From assembly GCF_032397745.1 (NCBI RefSeq), contig NZ_CP135921.1:6188501-6252500 (forward strand): 64,000 nucleotides of DNA, in the 5' to 3' direction. The first letter of the stretch is position 1. Every line of letters starts with the position of its first letter. Position numbers and translations under genes: made by a program. Positions 55,884 to 63,859 of the stretch are shown here, in pieces. This DNA is from Bradyrhizobium prioriisuperbiae (lineage in GTDB: Bacteria > Pseudomonadota > Alphaproteobacteria > Rhizobiales > Xanthobacteraceae). The notes beneath the pieces are model-generated. The model saw only the letters and a program-made list of their open reading frames with translations. It was not told the origin of the DNA and searched no databases.

Positions 55884-56537
55884 ATGACGACGCAGGTGAT
55901 CGTGATCGCAGACCAGCGCTGCCGCGCCATGATCGAGCAGTGGGTCCACAACCCGGCTTGGATGATTGTCCAGGTCGAGAGTCCGGATATGCTGCGCGGC
56001 AAGGTCCACAACATCACCGCGGAAGCGGAGGCGCGCGTCGGCCGAGTCGGCCGCCATCGGGAACGCTCGGTGATCATGCTTGAAGGCGGGCCAGACCGCG
56101 ATCGGACCTGGTCGGTCTGGGTCCGCGCCACCTTCTCGAATTATAAGCGGGCATATCTGGCATTCATCCGCCACGCCTATGGGGTCACGCTGACCGGCGA
56201 TGATGTGCCGGGCTACCAGGTCGATCATCTCAGCAACAAGGCTTATGCTCCGACCGGGCAGGAGTTCATCCGGCTCGAGGCCATCCCGAAAGTGGCCAAC
56301 CAGCGCTGGGGCGTGAACTTCGAAAGTCGGCGGACGGAGAATACCGACGCACGCCCGTCGCACCGGCTGAGTTACATGAGCTGCGCCAAGCTCGGCGGCC
56401 AGCTGCCTCCTGCCGGACCGAACGACAGCGTCGGCATCAATGCGCTGGTCGCCTATTTCACTTCGATCGGGCTTGATCCCCAGGAGGCCCGAAACGGTGT
56501 CACGAGCATGCTGCAGCACGCCTACTGGCGTCGTTAG
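55884..56537 (+). CDS. hypothetical protein with HNH-like segment
   Basis: 217 residues, MTTQVIVIADQRCRAMIEQW onward. The segment VPGYQVDHLSNKAYAPTGQE then FIRLEAIPKVANQRWG has a D-H-x-x-N pattern and a later Asn like the beta-beta-alpha metal fold of HNH nucleases, but the family is not certain. Neighbours (IclR and DUF899) give no clue. AGGGG is placed upstream of the ATG. Function unknown; the frame is well supported by length. Confidence 0.5.
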   Translation: MTTQVIVIADQRCRAMIEQWVHNPAWMIVQVESPDMLRGKVHNITAEAEARVGRVGRHRERSVIMLEGGPDRDRTWSVWVRATFSNYKRAYLAFIRHAYGVTLTGDDVPGYQVDHLSNKAYAPTGQEFIRLEAIPKVANQRWGVNFESRRTENTDARPSHRLSYMSCAKLGGQLPPAGPNDSVGINALVAYFTSIGLDPQEARNGVTSMLQHAYWRR

Positions 56538-56605
56538 ACTGGACGTTGCCTGAGTATCGCGCCTCCCGTCATCGCGCACCCCCGTTTGTGGTGCCAATCC
56601 CTGAG

Positions 56606-56634
56606 GGAATCCCGTCACATTTGTCACTCCCACC
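56606..56634 (+). promoter_or_regulatory. conserved element before first DUF899 gene
   Basis: GGAATCCCGTCACATTTGTC followed by ACTCCCACC. It shares its core with elements at 60700-60726 and 62485-62512. The ATG of the DUF899 gene is 92 bp downstream, nearly the same distance as at the second DUF899 gene (93 bp), which suggests a promoter or activator site. Confidence 0.6.
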
Positions 56635-56725
56635 GTTCGAGTGCCTGGCGGCACACTGTCTCGGACCAACCGCGAGTGATCGGCCAACCGAAGACAGATC
56701 GCTCTCATTCGAAGAAGGACATGCG

Positions 56726-57469
56726 ATGAAGATACCACAGATTGTTTCTCCGCAGGACTGGACAACCGCGCGCGAGCAGCTTCTCGTCAAGGAGAAGGCT
56801 CACACCCGCGCCCGCGATGCGCTGGCGGCGGAACGGCGGCGAATGCCATGGATGGCCGTGGACAAGGCTTATGCGTTCGACGGGCCGCAGGGCAAACTGA
56901 ACCTGCTTGATCTGTTCGCGGGCCGCCGGCAACTGGTGGTCTATCGCGCCTTCTTCGAGCCCGGCGTGCACGGCTGGCCGGAGCATGGCTGCATCGGCTG
57001 TTCGCTCGGCGCGGATCAGGTCAGCCACCTGGCTCACCTGAATGCGCGCGACACCACGCTGGTGTATGCCTCGCGCGCGCCGCAGGCCGATATCGCGCGC
57101 CTGAAGGCGCGGATGGGCTGGGAGCACATCCCCTGGGTCACCATCACCGACAGCTTCGACGCCGACTTCGGGGTGGACGAATGGCACGGCCACAACGCGT
57201 TCATCCGCGATGGCGAACGAATCTTCCGCACCTACTTCATCAACGGCCGCGGCGACGAGGCGATGGGCACGGTCTGGAGCTATCTCGACATCACCGCGCT
57301 CGGACGCCAGGAAGAATGGGAGGACTCGCCGGAGGGTTACCCCAAGAGTCGGCCGTACAAATGGTGGAACTGGAACGAGAGTTACGTCCCCGACGCCGCA
57401 CCGGATCCGAAGTGGATCGCGGTGTCGGGCGCTGGAGAGGCTGCGTTTCGTCGCAACCAGGAAAAATAG
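56726..57469 (+). CDS. DUF899 family thioredoxin-like protein
   Basis: 247 residues: MKIPQIVSPQDWTTAREQLL with RRRMPWMAVDKAYAFDG, the typical opening, and HGCIGCSLGADQVSHLAHLN with a CxxC pair. DTTLVYASRAPQADIARLKA is followed by MGWEHIPWVTI. DUF899 proteins have a thioredoxin fold and a presumed redox role, without proven substrate. A paralogue is at 62605, and both have the same upstream element. The ATG at 56726 follows AAGGA; earlier in-frame codons are not conserved. Confidence 0.88.
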   Translation: MKIPQIVSPQDWTTAREQLLVKEKAHTRARDALAAERRRMPWMAVDKAYAFDGPQGKLNLLDLFAGRRQLVVYRAFFEPGVHGWPEHGCIGCSLGADQVSHLAHLNARDTTLVYASRAPQADIARLKARMGWEHIPWVTITDSFDADFGVDEWHGHNAFIRDGERIFRTYFINGRGDEAMGTVWSYLDITALGRQEEWEDSPEGYPKSRPYKWWNWNESYVPDAAPDPKWIAVSGAGEAAFRRNQEK

Positions 57470-57478
57470 CGCTCGTCG

Positions 57479-57865
57479 TCACTTCACCAACGTGAGAAGC
57501 GGCTTGCCCTTTTCGACGATGTAGGTGGCAAGCTCGCTTCCGGTCACGGTGCCGGCATTCCGCGCCGAATGAACCGTGCCGGCCGGAATGAACAGGACGT
57601 CGCCGGCCTTCAAGGTCACCGGCGGCTTGTCCTCGATCTGATATTCCAGCGTGCCTTCCAGCACGTAGATGATCTCCTCACCCGGATGGGTGTGCTTGCC
57701 GAAGGCGACGCCGGGCGCGAGGTCGACACGCACCTGCACGGCTTCGCGTCCGGGCGCACTGAGATCGTGCCGCTGCAGGTCGGTTCGTTTGACGCCGGGC
57801 TGCTGCGCCTGCGCCGTGGGCGCCAGAAAAATGTTGCCGGTGATCAGCATCGCCGCCGTGGCCAT
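57479..57865 (-). CDS. secreted cupin-domain protein, start uncertain
   Basis: About 128 residues from the ATG at 57865. A hydrophobic signal sequence (ATAAMLITGNIFLAPTAQAQ) precedes a cupin domain: VRVDLAPGVAFGKHTHPGEE (H-x-H and Glu metal ligands), IIYVLEGTLEYQIE and VLFIPAGTVHSARNAG (later His). The best ribosome site (AAGGAG, 57917-57922) is followed six bases later by ATC, not ATG, giving a 143-residue protein with a proper Arg-rich n-region if ATC could start. Otherwise initiation is at GTG 57868 or ATG 57865. Confidence 0.75.
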   Translation of the reverse strand: MATAAMLITGNIFLAPTAQAQQPGVKRTDLQRHDLSAPGREAVQVRVDLAPGVAFGKHTHPGEEIIYVLEGTLEYQIEDKPPVTLKAGDVLFIPAGTVHSARNAGTVTGSELATYIVEKGKPLLTLVK

Positions 57866-58005
57866 CACGCGTGCTGTGGTTCGGATCGTCTGAACCAGGG
57901 TTTTGCTGATGTCGAACTCCTTGAGGGGGCGGGCAGCCGCTGCCGTGACCGCTGCGGCCTGCAGGTCCTGCTTGTTTGCGATGTGCGCGTTGGCGCAGCC
58001 GTCGC

Positions 58006-58407
58006 TCAGAGCAGTGTGGTGGTCACCTCGATGTTGCCGTGCACGGCCTTGGAGTACGGGCAGATGCCGTGCGCCGCATCGACCAGCGATTGCGCGACAT
58101 CGCGATCGACGCCCGGCAGGCTGACGTTCAGGCGCGCGCGCAGGAAGAACGAGCCGCCGGCCTGGTTCAGGTCGATCTCGGCGTCGACAGCCGGCTCGGC
58201 CGGAAGCGTCACCTTGCGCTGGCCCGCGGCGAGCTGGATGGCGCCGAGATAGCAGGCTGACCACGCCGCGCCGAACAGCTGTTCTGCGGCCGGGTGCGGC
58301 TGCGGCAGCTTGACGTCGAGGAAGCCGTCGCTGCTGCGCGCCGCGCCATTGGCGCCAGCCGTGATGTGGGTCTTGCCGGTGAAGAGAACTTTTGCGGTGG
58401 CGGTCAT
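58006..58407 (-). CDS. ohr: organic hydroperoxide resistance protein Ohr (OsmC family)
   Basis: 133 residues that reduce organic peroxides with two Cys. The peroxidatic Cys is in FGAAWSACYLGAIQLAAG and the resolving Cys in VDAAHGICPYSKAVHGNI; the Arg/Glu set is consistent with Ohr rather than OsmC. The start MTATAKVLFTGKTHITAG is at 58407. Two operator-like repeats at 58448-58520 suggest control by an OhrR-type repressor, which is not encoded adjacent. Confidence 0.93.
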   Translation of the reverse strand: MTATAKVLFTGKTHITAGANGAARSSDGFLDVKLPQPHPAAEQLFGAAWSACYLGAIQLAAGQRKVTLPAEPAVDAEIDLNQAGGSFFLRARLNVSLPGVDRDVAQSLVDAAHGICPYSKAVHGNIEVTTTLL

Positions 58408-58447
58408 GGCCTGGATCCTTCTGAATGACGGGTTGCTGTCTTCCGAT

Positions 58448-58465
58448 TAAATCGGATGCGATTTA
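58448..58465. promoter_or_regulatory. OhrR-like operator 1
   Basis: TAAATCG-GATG-CGATTTA: 7-bp perfect inverted arms with a 4-bp centre, 41 bp before the ohr start. It shares its core (ATCGNATGCGAT) with the second site. Confidence 0.65.
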
Positions 58466-58504
58466 TTTAGAGGGGTGGCAAGGCGATGTCAATCGCTTTC
58501 GATT

Positions 58505-58520
58505 TAATCGTATGCGATTA
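58505..58520. promoter_or_regulatory. OhrR-like operator 2
   Basis: TAATCG-TATG-CGATTA: 6-bp perfect arms with a 4-bp centre, 57 bp centre-to-centre from site 1 and in the same layout. Two such sites can allow cooperative repression or serve a lost divergent gene. Confidence 0.6.
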
Positions 58521-58798
58521 TACTATTGGAGATCGAGACTGCGCAGGTGAGTGGCGAGTCGCAGAGCGCTTTAAACTGAGTAAAATCAGTTCATTAAGCT
58601 CGACGGCCGGTTGGGCTGGCGGCAAGTGAAATGTCGCCTGAGACCGAGGCACACGATCGCGTGACCGAAAAGAATCGTCGTGCTTCGGGGACGGGGCTGC
58701 GCCGTCCGGGCCGTCGACAAGTGAAAACTGCTGCTCTGAGCGGATGGCCTGCTGAGCCACGACTCAAAGCGTCATGGCTCAGCGTGACTATGAAAGTT
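58521..58798. other. gap beside ohr with no supported gene
   Basis: About 280 bp without a recognisable frame. An inverted pair AACTGA / TCAGTT lies at 58575-58592. An ohrR gene might have been expected here but is not present. Confidence 0.4.
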
Positions 58799-59434
58799 TC
58801 AGCGCTTGGGCCGGCGCACCGCGCGCACCTTGCCGGTGCTGCCGCCGCCGCAGAAGAAGCGGTCACCGCCGTCGGACTCCAGTCCCGACACGCCCATGCC
58901 TTGTGGCATTTCGAGGCTCTCGAGCACGTCGCCGGTCTTGGGATCGATCCGTCTCACGTCACTCTCGTTGCCTTCCCAGGTGCCGTGCCAGAGTTCGCCG
59001 TCGACCCAGGTGACGCCGGTGACCACACGGTTGGAGTCGATGGTGCGCAGGATCGCGCCGGTATCGGGATCGATCTGATGGATCTTGCGGCCGCGGTGCT
59101 GCCCGACCCAGAGCGAGCCTTCCGCCCATGCCAGACCGGAATCGCCGCCGTTGCCGGGCGAGGGAATGGTCGCGACCACGCGGCCGGTCTTGATGTCGAT
59201 CTTCTGGATGCGGTTCTCGGCGATCTGGAACAGGTGCTGGCCGTCGAAGGCGGTGCCGGCATGGGCGGCGACATCGATCGCGCGCACCGTCTGTCCGCTT
59301 GCGGGATCGAAGGCGTTGATCTTGTCCCCGGAGGCGAACCAGACATGATGGCCGTCGAAGGTGACGCCATGCACCTGCTCGGCGCCCGGAAAGGGGCCGT
59401 ATTCCTGGATGATCTCAGCGGCTGATGTCTTCAT
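58799..59434 (-). CDS. beta-propeller (glutaminyl-cyclotransferase/SMP-30-like) protein
   Basis: 211 residues with repeated propeller blades: GVTFDGHHVWFASGDKINAF, TAFDGQHLFQIAENRIQKID, GLAWAEGSLWVGQHRGRKIH and GVTWVDGELWHGTWEGNESD. No signal peptide is evident. Such small propellers are sensors or lactonase-like; no catalytic residues were assigned. The ATG is at 59434 (MKTSAAEIIQEYGPFPGAEQ). It follows the regulator gene in the same direction with a 43-bp gap. Confidence 0.72.
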   Translation of the reverse strand: MKTSAAEIIQEYGPFPGAEQVHGVTFDGHHVWFASGDKINAFDPASGQTVRAIDVAAHAGTAFDGQHLFQIAENRIQKIDIKTGRVVATIPSPGNGGDSGLAWAEGSLWVGQHRGRKIHQIDPDTGAILRTIDSNRVVTGVTWVDGELWHGTWEGNESDVRRIDPKTGDVLESLEMPQGMGVSGLESDGGDRFFCGGGSTGKVRAVRRPKR

Positions 59435-59477
59435 GGTTGATCCTTCCTGGCGCGTTGCTGCTGTCACGCACGAGAAG

Positions 59478-60698
59478 CTAATCGCTCGGCAGCGGACCCG
59501 GGAGTAACAAGGTTGTCGTGTATCCCGGCAGTGGCTGCGTCATCCAGCGCCGGGCCCGCGCGCGGCCATACGACTGCACCTTGCCGTCGGTCGCAAGCTC
59601 GTCGAGTGCCCGCTGCACGGTGCGCTGGCTGGCCCCGAGCGCCAGCGCGAGCGCCGAGCTCGACCAGGATTCCCCGTCGGCGAGAAAGGCGAGCACTGTC
59701 CCATGTTCCTCATCGACGGGCCGCGCCAGCACCATCATGTCGCGCGCACGGCGCGGCGCCAGCTTAAAACCCTGTTTGGTCGCACTGACATCGGCGAGCG
59801 GCCGCAGCGCCTTGCGCAGCCGCCCGATCTCGACCCGCAACCGTGCGCGATGCGATTCATCGGCATGCTTGGCCCGGAAGGCGCGTGCGACCAGTGTGTC
59901 CCGCGACACATCGTCCGGCCAGGCCTCGCCGAGCGCGCGGGCGAGTGCGAACAACACCGGGCGCGTCGCCAGCGAGACCACGCCGCGGGCGTCGCGCACC
60001 ACGTAGCGGCAAGCATCCACCACCAGCGTTTTCGATGCGAACAGCGTTTCGACATCCGCGAGCAGGAGAGGCCGCTCTTCACCTCGCGCGATCAGGCGCG
60101 CCGCGGGCGTATTCAGGATAAGCGACGCGCTGTCGACCTCGGCGGTCAGCGCCGGGATGCTCGCCAAGCGCGCGGCACGCTCGGCGCGGCCGAGGGCCGC
60201 GCGTGCAATCCCGATCCGCAGGCGGCGCATTGCGATTCCCGCCACCACCAGTTCATGGGCGGCCTTCCACGCCGGCGGGAAGGTCGTGGCGTCGAGCCCG
60301 GCAAGGGCGTGCTCGGCCTCGTCGAGGTGGCCGATCAGCAGCAGGCGGCGGACCTGCAGTGTCCGCGCATGCGCGGCATTGATGCGGTCGCCGTGCGCTT
60401 CCAGCGTTTCCCGCGCGACGTCCAGCGCTTTCGCCGGCCAGCCGAGATCGCGCGAGACCAGTGCGATCTCGGCTTCGGCCACGACGCAGCGTGCGCGGGC
60501 CACGGCCTCTTTCGCGCCGAAACCACGTGCCGCGCGCCGCAGCAGCGGTTTGGCGCGGTCGAAATCGCCGAGCTGCGCCATGGCGATGCCGCGCAGCGCA
60601 AGCGCAGGCGCATCCTCGCGCAAGGCGACTCGCTTCAGCGCGCCGAGCACATCGCCGGTTGCAAGCGCACGCGCCGCGGCCGTGATCATCGAGTCCAT
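59478..60698 (-). CDS. TPR-like/winged-helix transcriptional regulator
   Basis: 406 residues. The N-terminal half is helical with TPR-like repeats (GDVLGALKRVALREDAPALA, MAQLGDFDRAKPLLRRAARG, IGHLDEAEHALAGLDATTFP). The middle is unfamiliar. The C-terminal part reads like an OmpR/SARP-type winged helix (RLRVEIGRLRKALRPLADVS) followed by an HTH (SSSALALALGASQRTVQRAL). It is the divergent partner of an SRPBCC gene across a shared element and precedes the propeller gene. It is probably the regulator of the DUF899/SRPBCC set, by inference. Confidence 0.7.
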   Translation of the reverse strand: MDSMITAAARALATGDVLGALKRVALREDAPALALRGIAMAQLGDFDRAKPLLRRAARGFGAKEAVARARCVVAEAEIALVSRDLGWPAKALDVARETLEAHGDRINAAHARTLQVRRLLLIGHLDEAEHALAGLDATTFPPAWKAAHELVVAGIAMRRLRIGIARAALGRAERAARLASIPALTAEVDSASLILNTPAARLIARGEERPLLLADVETLFASKTLVVDACRYVVRDARGVVSLATRPVLFALARALGEAWPDDVSRDTLVARAFRAKHADESHRARLRVEIGRLRKALRPLADVSATKQGFKLAPRRARDMMVLARPVDEEHGTVLAFLADGESWSSSALALALGASQRTVQRALDELATDGKVQSYGRARARRWMTQPLPGYTTTLLLPGPLPSD

Positions 60699-60699
60699 G

Positions 60700-60726
60700 G
60701 GAATCCCGTCACACTTGTCACTCTCA
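60700..60726. promoter_or_regulatory. conserved element between regulator and SRPBCC gene
   Basis: GGAATCCCGTCACACTTGTC followed by ACTCTCA. It starts 2 bp upstream of the regulator start on the minus strand, so it covers its ribosome-site region, and it lies 143 bp upstream of the SRPBCC start. Same sequence as the element at 56606 except for two bases in the core. Confidence 0.6.
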
Positions 60727-60869
60727 TGGCGAGATAGTCCCGCGTTAGAACGGAATCGTGGAAAGGTCCGTGGCCTGCCACGATGGCGCAGCCGGCTCCG
60801 CCGGTCTATCCTCGTGACAGAGTTCCAATTGCCCGACCGCGGCGGGCATCGCAACCGTGGAGACAATCG

Positions 60870-61319
60870 ATGCAAGAGTCCCTGGTCGTCCGCCGTGAGA
60901 CCCACATTTCGGCGCCGCCTGCTGCGGTGTTTGCGCTTTTGACCGATCCGGAGAAGATCCTGCGCTGGATGGGCACGGAGGCGCAGCTCGATCCGCAGCC
61001 CGGCGGGCTTTATCTGGTCAATGTCACCGGCGCGCGCTTCGCCCGCGGCTCGTTCCGCGAAGTGGTGCCGGTGCATCGCCTGGCCTACAGCTTCGGCTGG
61101 GACGGCAGCGAGGTGGTGCCGCCGGGGTCGAGCCTGGTCGAGATCGACCTGATCGAGAAGCCGGACGGAACCCTGGCGCGCCTGACTCACACCGGCCTGC
61201 CGACGACAGAGCAGTGCGCCGGTCATGCGCAAGGCTGGGCTCATTACTTCGATCGGCTGGCCGAGGTCGCTGCCGGGCAGGACCCGGGCCCGGACCCCTG
61301 GCACGGCCGCACCGATTGA
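60870..61319 (+). CDS. SRPBCC/AHSA1-type domain protein
   Basis: 149 residues: LVVRRETHISAPPAAVFALL, EKILRWMGTEAQLDPQPGGL, YSFGWDGSEVVPPGSSLVEI and LTHTGLPTTEQCAGHAQGWA, the standard AHSA1 layout. It binds an unknown hydrophobic ligand. It lies between the regulator and the cyclase, downstream of the shared element, and is 81 bp from the cyclase gene. Confidence 0.85.
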   Translation: MQESLVVRRETHISAPPAAVFALLTDPEKILRWMGTEAQLDPQPGGLYLVNVTGARFARGSFREVVPVHRLAYSFGWDGSEVVPPGSSLVEIDLIEKPDGTLARLTHTGLPTTEQCAGHAQGWAHYFDRLAEVAAGQDPGPDPWHGRTD

Positions 61320-61399
61320 TGGCCATTCGCTCACGTGCAAAGCGGGACAGTGGCCGCGACGCGGATGACATGCCGCGGCCGTAACGGCATGATCGCGGC

Positions 61400-62458
61400 A
61401 TGGATTTGCCAACACCTCTCGCCTGGCTGGTCGACCAGGCCAGCGTCTCATCCGGTCCCGATCGTTTCCTGGCCGAACTCGGCAGCCGGCTGTTGGCCGA
61501 CGGCCTGCCGCTGGCCGGCGGCGCCCTGACACTTGCGGTGCCGCATCCGATCATCGCCCGCCGCACCTGGCTGTGGCGGGCGGAGACCGGGGCGGTGATC
61601 GAGGCCTTGAGTTTTGCCGGCGGTTCGCTGGACTTGGCCGGGCATGACTGGCTCGTTGGGCTTGGTCCGGTGCAACAGGACATGATCGGCGCGGCTCTGG
61701 ACAGCCCGATGCTGGGCTGGGCTGCAACGCGGCCATTCGATCCCGCTGACATCGATCGGCTGCGCCAGGTCGCGCGTTTCGTAGCCGCACCCTTGGCGGC
61801 CTTGGCTGCACGGGCGGCACTGACCGCTTTGCTCGAAGCTTATCTTGGCCGGCGCTCGGCGACGCGGGTCCAGGCCGGGGCGCTCAGCCGCGGGAGCGGG
61901 GAGACCATCCGCGCCGTATTGCTGTGTGCCGATCTGCGCGGCTTTACGGCGTTGTCCGAGGCGGCGGACCCGGCGACAACGATCGCGGCTCTCGATGCGT
62001 GGTTCGATCGCGTGGCCGGGGCGGTGCACGCCTTTGGCGGCGAAGTGCTGAAGTTCATCGGCGACGGCGTGCTGGCGATTTTTCCCGTCACCGGCAGCCC
62101 GACGGCAGCCTGCGAGGCGGCGCTGCGCGCGATCGCCGCCGCACGTGCCGGCATGGCCCATCTCGACACGGCGCGACAGACTCAGGGGTTGCCGCCGCTG
62201 CCGTTTGGCGCGGCATTGCATCTCGGCGAGATCCTGTGGGGCAACATCGGCGCAGCCGACCGTCTCGACTTCACCGCCATCGGTCCCGCGGTCAATCTGG
62301 TCAGCCGGCTGGAAGGACTGTGCCGGCCGCTCGGCCGGTCCGTGCTGATCTCCGGCGCGGTGGCGGCCGAGACCGCCACGCCGCTGGTGCCGCTGGGCGA
62401 ACACGTGCTGCGCGGCATTGCCGCGCCGTGCGCAGTGTTCACTCTTTTGGATGCCTGA
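61400..62458 (+). CDS. class III adenylate/guanylate cyclase
   Basis: 352 residues. The N-terminal 160 residues form an unassigned helical/beta domain (WLVDQASVSSGPDRFLAELG). The cyclase domain covers 170-345: VLLCADLRGFTALSEAADPA (first metal Asp), GGEVLKFIGDGVLAIFPV (second metal Asp) and FGAALHLGEILWGNIGAADR with the catalytic Asn/Arg-containing TAIGPAVNLVSRLEGLCRPL. It produces cAMP or cGMP; substrate-specifying residues were not resolved. No membrane anchor is seen. Confidence 0.9.
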   Translation: MDLPTPLAWLVDQASVSSGPDRFLAELGSRLLADGLPLAGGALTLAVPHPIIARRTWLWRAETGAVIEALSFAGGSLDLAGHDWLVGLGPVQQDMIGAALDSPMLGWAATRPFDPADIDRLRQVARFVAAPLAALAARAALTALLEAYLGRRSATRVQAGALSRGSGETIRAVLLCADLRGFTALSEAADPATTIAALDAWFDRVAGAVHAFGGEVLKFIGDGVLAIFPVTGSPTAACEAALRAIAAARAGMAHLDTARQTQGLPPLPFGAALHLGEILWGNIGAADRLDFTAIGPAVNLVSRLEGLCRPLGRSVLISGAVAAETATPLVPLGEHVLRGIAAPCAVFTLLDA

Positions 62459-62484
62459 AAAAAGATCCTCGGCTTCCGCGGCTG

Positions 62485-62512
62485 AAATCACGTCACACTT
62501 GTCACTCCCACC
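62485..62512 (+). promoter_or_regulatory. conserved element before second DUF899 gene
   Basis: AAATCACGTCACACTTGTCA followed by CTCCCACC. The core GTCACACTTGTCACTC is identical to the 60700 copy. The ATG of the DUF899 gene is 93 bp downstream. CTGT follows the core at the same 23-base distance here and at 56606. Confidence 0.6.
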
Positions 62513-62604
62513 CGGTGGTGGCCAGTCCCTAGTCTGTATCTCGAGCCTGACGCTGTCGCGCGATTGGAACGCGCGGCGCAGGGCACCTCAAGGGAGACAG
62601 GACG

Positions 62605-63369
62605 ATGACTGGTCATCTGATTGGCACACGTGATGAGTGGCTGATTGCCCGGCGCGAACTGCTCGCGGCGGAGAAGGATCTCACCCGGCGCAGCGATGAT
62701 GTGGCGCGGTGGCGGCAGGAACTGCCATGGGTAAGGGTCGACAACACCTACCGGTTCGAAACCGATCACGGAGCCGCGTCGCTGGCCGATCTGTTCCAGG
62801 GCCGCTCGCAGCTTCTGGTCTATCATTTCATGTTCGGCCCGGACTACAAGGCGGGCTGCCCGTCCTGTTCGGCGATCGCGGATGGATTCAATGGCTTTGC
62901 CGTTCATCTCGCGAACCACGATGTCACGCTCTCCGCGGTATCGCGAGCGCCGCTCGCAAAACTGCGAGAGTACAAGCAGCGGATGGGGTGGACGTTTCCC
63001 TGGGCCTCCTCGTTTGGCGACGGTTTCAACTTCGACTTCAATGTCGCATTCACCGAGGAGCAGCAGCGCGAGGGCAAGGTCGAGTACAATTACGAGCGTG
63101 GCGGTCATGCGATGGACGTGACACCGGTTCCGGCGCCCGTCGCAGAGTTCGCGGCCACCTGCGGAACCGATGCGCCCACGTACGCCCGCGACAGGCCCGG
63201 CCTGAGCGCGTTCGTGCGCGAGGATGGCGTCGTCTACCACACTTATTCGACCTATTCGCGCGGCGTGGACAGCCTCTGGGGCATGTACCAGTGGCTCGAC
63301 CGCGCGCCCAGGGGACGCAACGAGACCGGCCCGTGGTGGCGGCGTCACGATGAATACGCCACGCGCTGA
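62605..63369 (+). CDS. DUF899 family thioredoxin-like protein
   Basis: 254 residues paralogous to the protein at 56726: MTGHLIGTRDEWLIARRELL, RQELPWVRVDNTYRFETDHG, LLVYHFMFGPDYKAGCPSCS with CxxC, VTLSAVSRAPLAKLREYKQR and MGWTFPWASSFGDGFNFDFN. It is about 30-40 percent similar by eye. It has an insertion (KVEYNYERGGHAMDVTPVPA) missing in the other copy. Redox function is presumed, and it is preceded by the same element. It is followed by a small membrane protein. Confidence 0.88.
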   Translation: MTGHLIGTRDEWLIARRELLAAEKDLTRRSDDVARWRQELPWVRVDNTYRFETDHGAASLADLFQGRSQLLVYHFMFGPDYKAGCPSCSAIADGFNGFAVHLANHDVTLSAVSRAPLAKLREYKQRMGWTFPWASSFGDGFNFDFNVAFTEEQQREGKVEYNYERGGHAMDVTPVPAPVAEFAATCGTDAPTYARDRPGLSAFVREDGVVYHTYSTYSRGVDSLWGMYQWLDRAPRGRNETGPWWRRHDEYATR

Positions 63370-63382
63370 ATCAGGATACAAC

Positions 63383-63664
63383 ATGAGGCCAAGCATGATG
63401 ATCGCGCATCATTCAAATCTTGAAGCGCAAACTGCTGACGGACGGAGTGCAGCGACTGCTCGAGGAGCGGGCGACTGGCTATCTCTCGCGGCGGCGCCGA
63501 CCTTCGCGCTGATGGCGCTGCTGACGGCTGTCTTCGATGGAGGTCCGCTGGACGCGCTCTGCGCGGCCACGCATACGTCACCGCTGCATGGAATGGCGCT
63601 GATGTACTTGCTGATGAGTGCATTTCATTGCGGGCCTTGGCTGAGGCTGATGTCGAAGCGGTGA
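63383..63664 (+). CDS. small membrane protein downstream of DUF899
   Basis: 93 residues from MRPSMMIAHHSNLEAQTADG with two hydrophobic segments (LSLAAAPTFALMALLTAVFD and HGMALMYLLMSAFHCGPWLR). It begins 13 bp after the DUF899 stop, so it is probably cotranscribed. Not recognised as a family, but the second helix with HCGPWLRL is typical of small proteins seen next to DUF899 genes. Confidence 0.6.
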   Translation: MRPSMMIAHHSNLEAQTADGRSAATARGAGDWLSLAAAPTFALMALLTAVFDGGPLDALCAATHTSPLHGMALMYLLMSAFHCGPWLRLMSKR

Positions 63665-63689
63665 TCGACACGTTCTGCCGGGTCACTTT

Positions 63690-63835
63690 GGTAGAGACGG
63701 CTTTACCCCCACCACAATGTCATCACCGGGCTTGTCCCGGTGATCCCGCTTAGGGGCGCACTTCCTTCCTAAGCGGGGTTGTTTCCGCGACTTCGGCAAA
63801 GCCGAAGTCGCTGAGGACAAGCCCGGCAACGACAA
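63690..63835. repeat. REP-like palindromic repeat
   Basis: ACCGGGCTTGTCCCGGTGAT opens and GACAAGCCCGG closes the block. Inside are GACTTCGGCAAAGCCGAAGTC, a hairpin with a 3-5 base loop, and CCCGCTTAGG / CCTAAGCGGG. It is a common Nitrobacteraceae intergenic element, here between convergent genes. Confidence 0.7.
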
Positions 63836-63859
63836 AGAAAAGTATCCTTTCACCGCCGC

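Noticed and set aside
56606..62512. ECF41 promoter reading of the GTCACA..TTGTCACTC element
   Set aside because: GTCACA is close to TGTCACA, but CGTC does not follow at 16 bases in any of the three copies, so it is not assigned to the ECF41 sigma factor.
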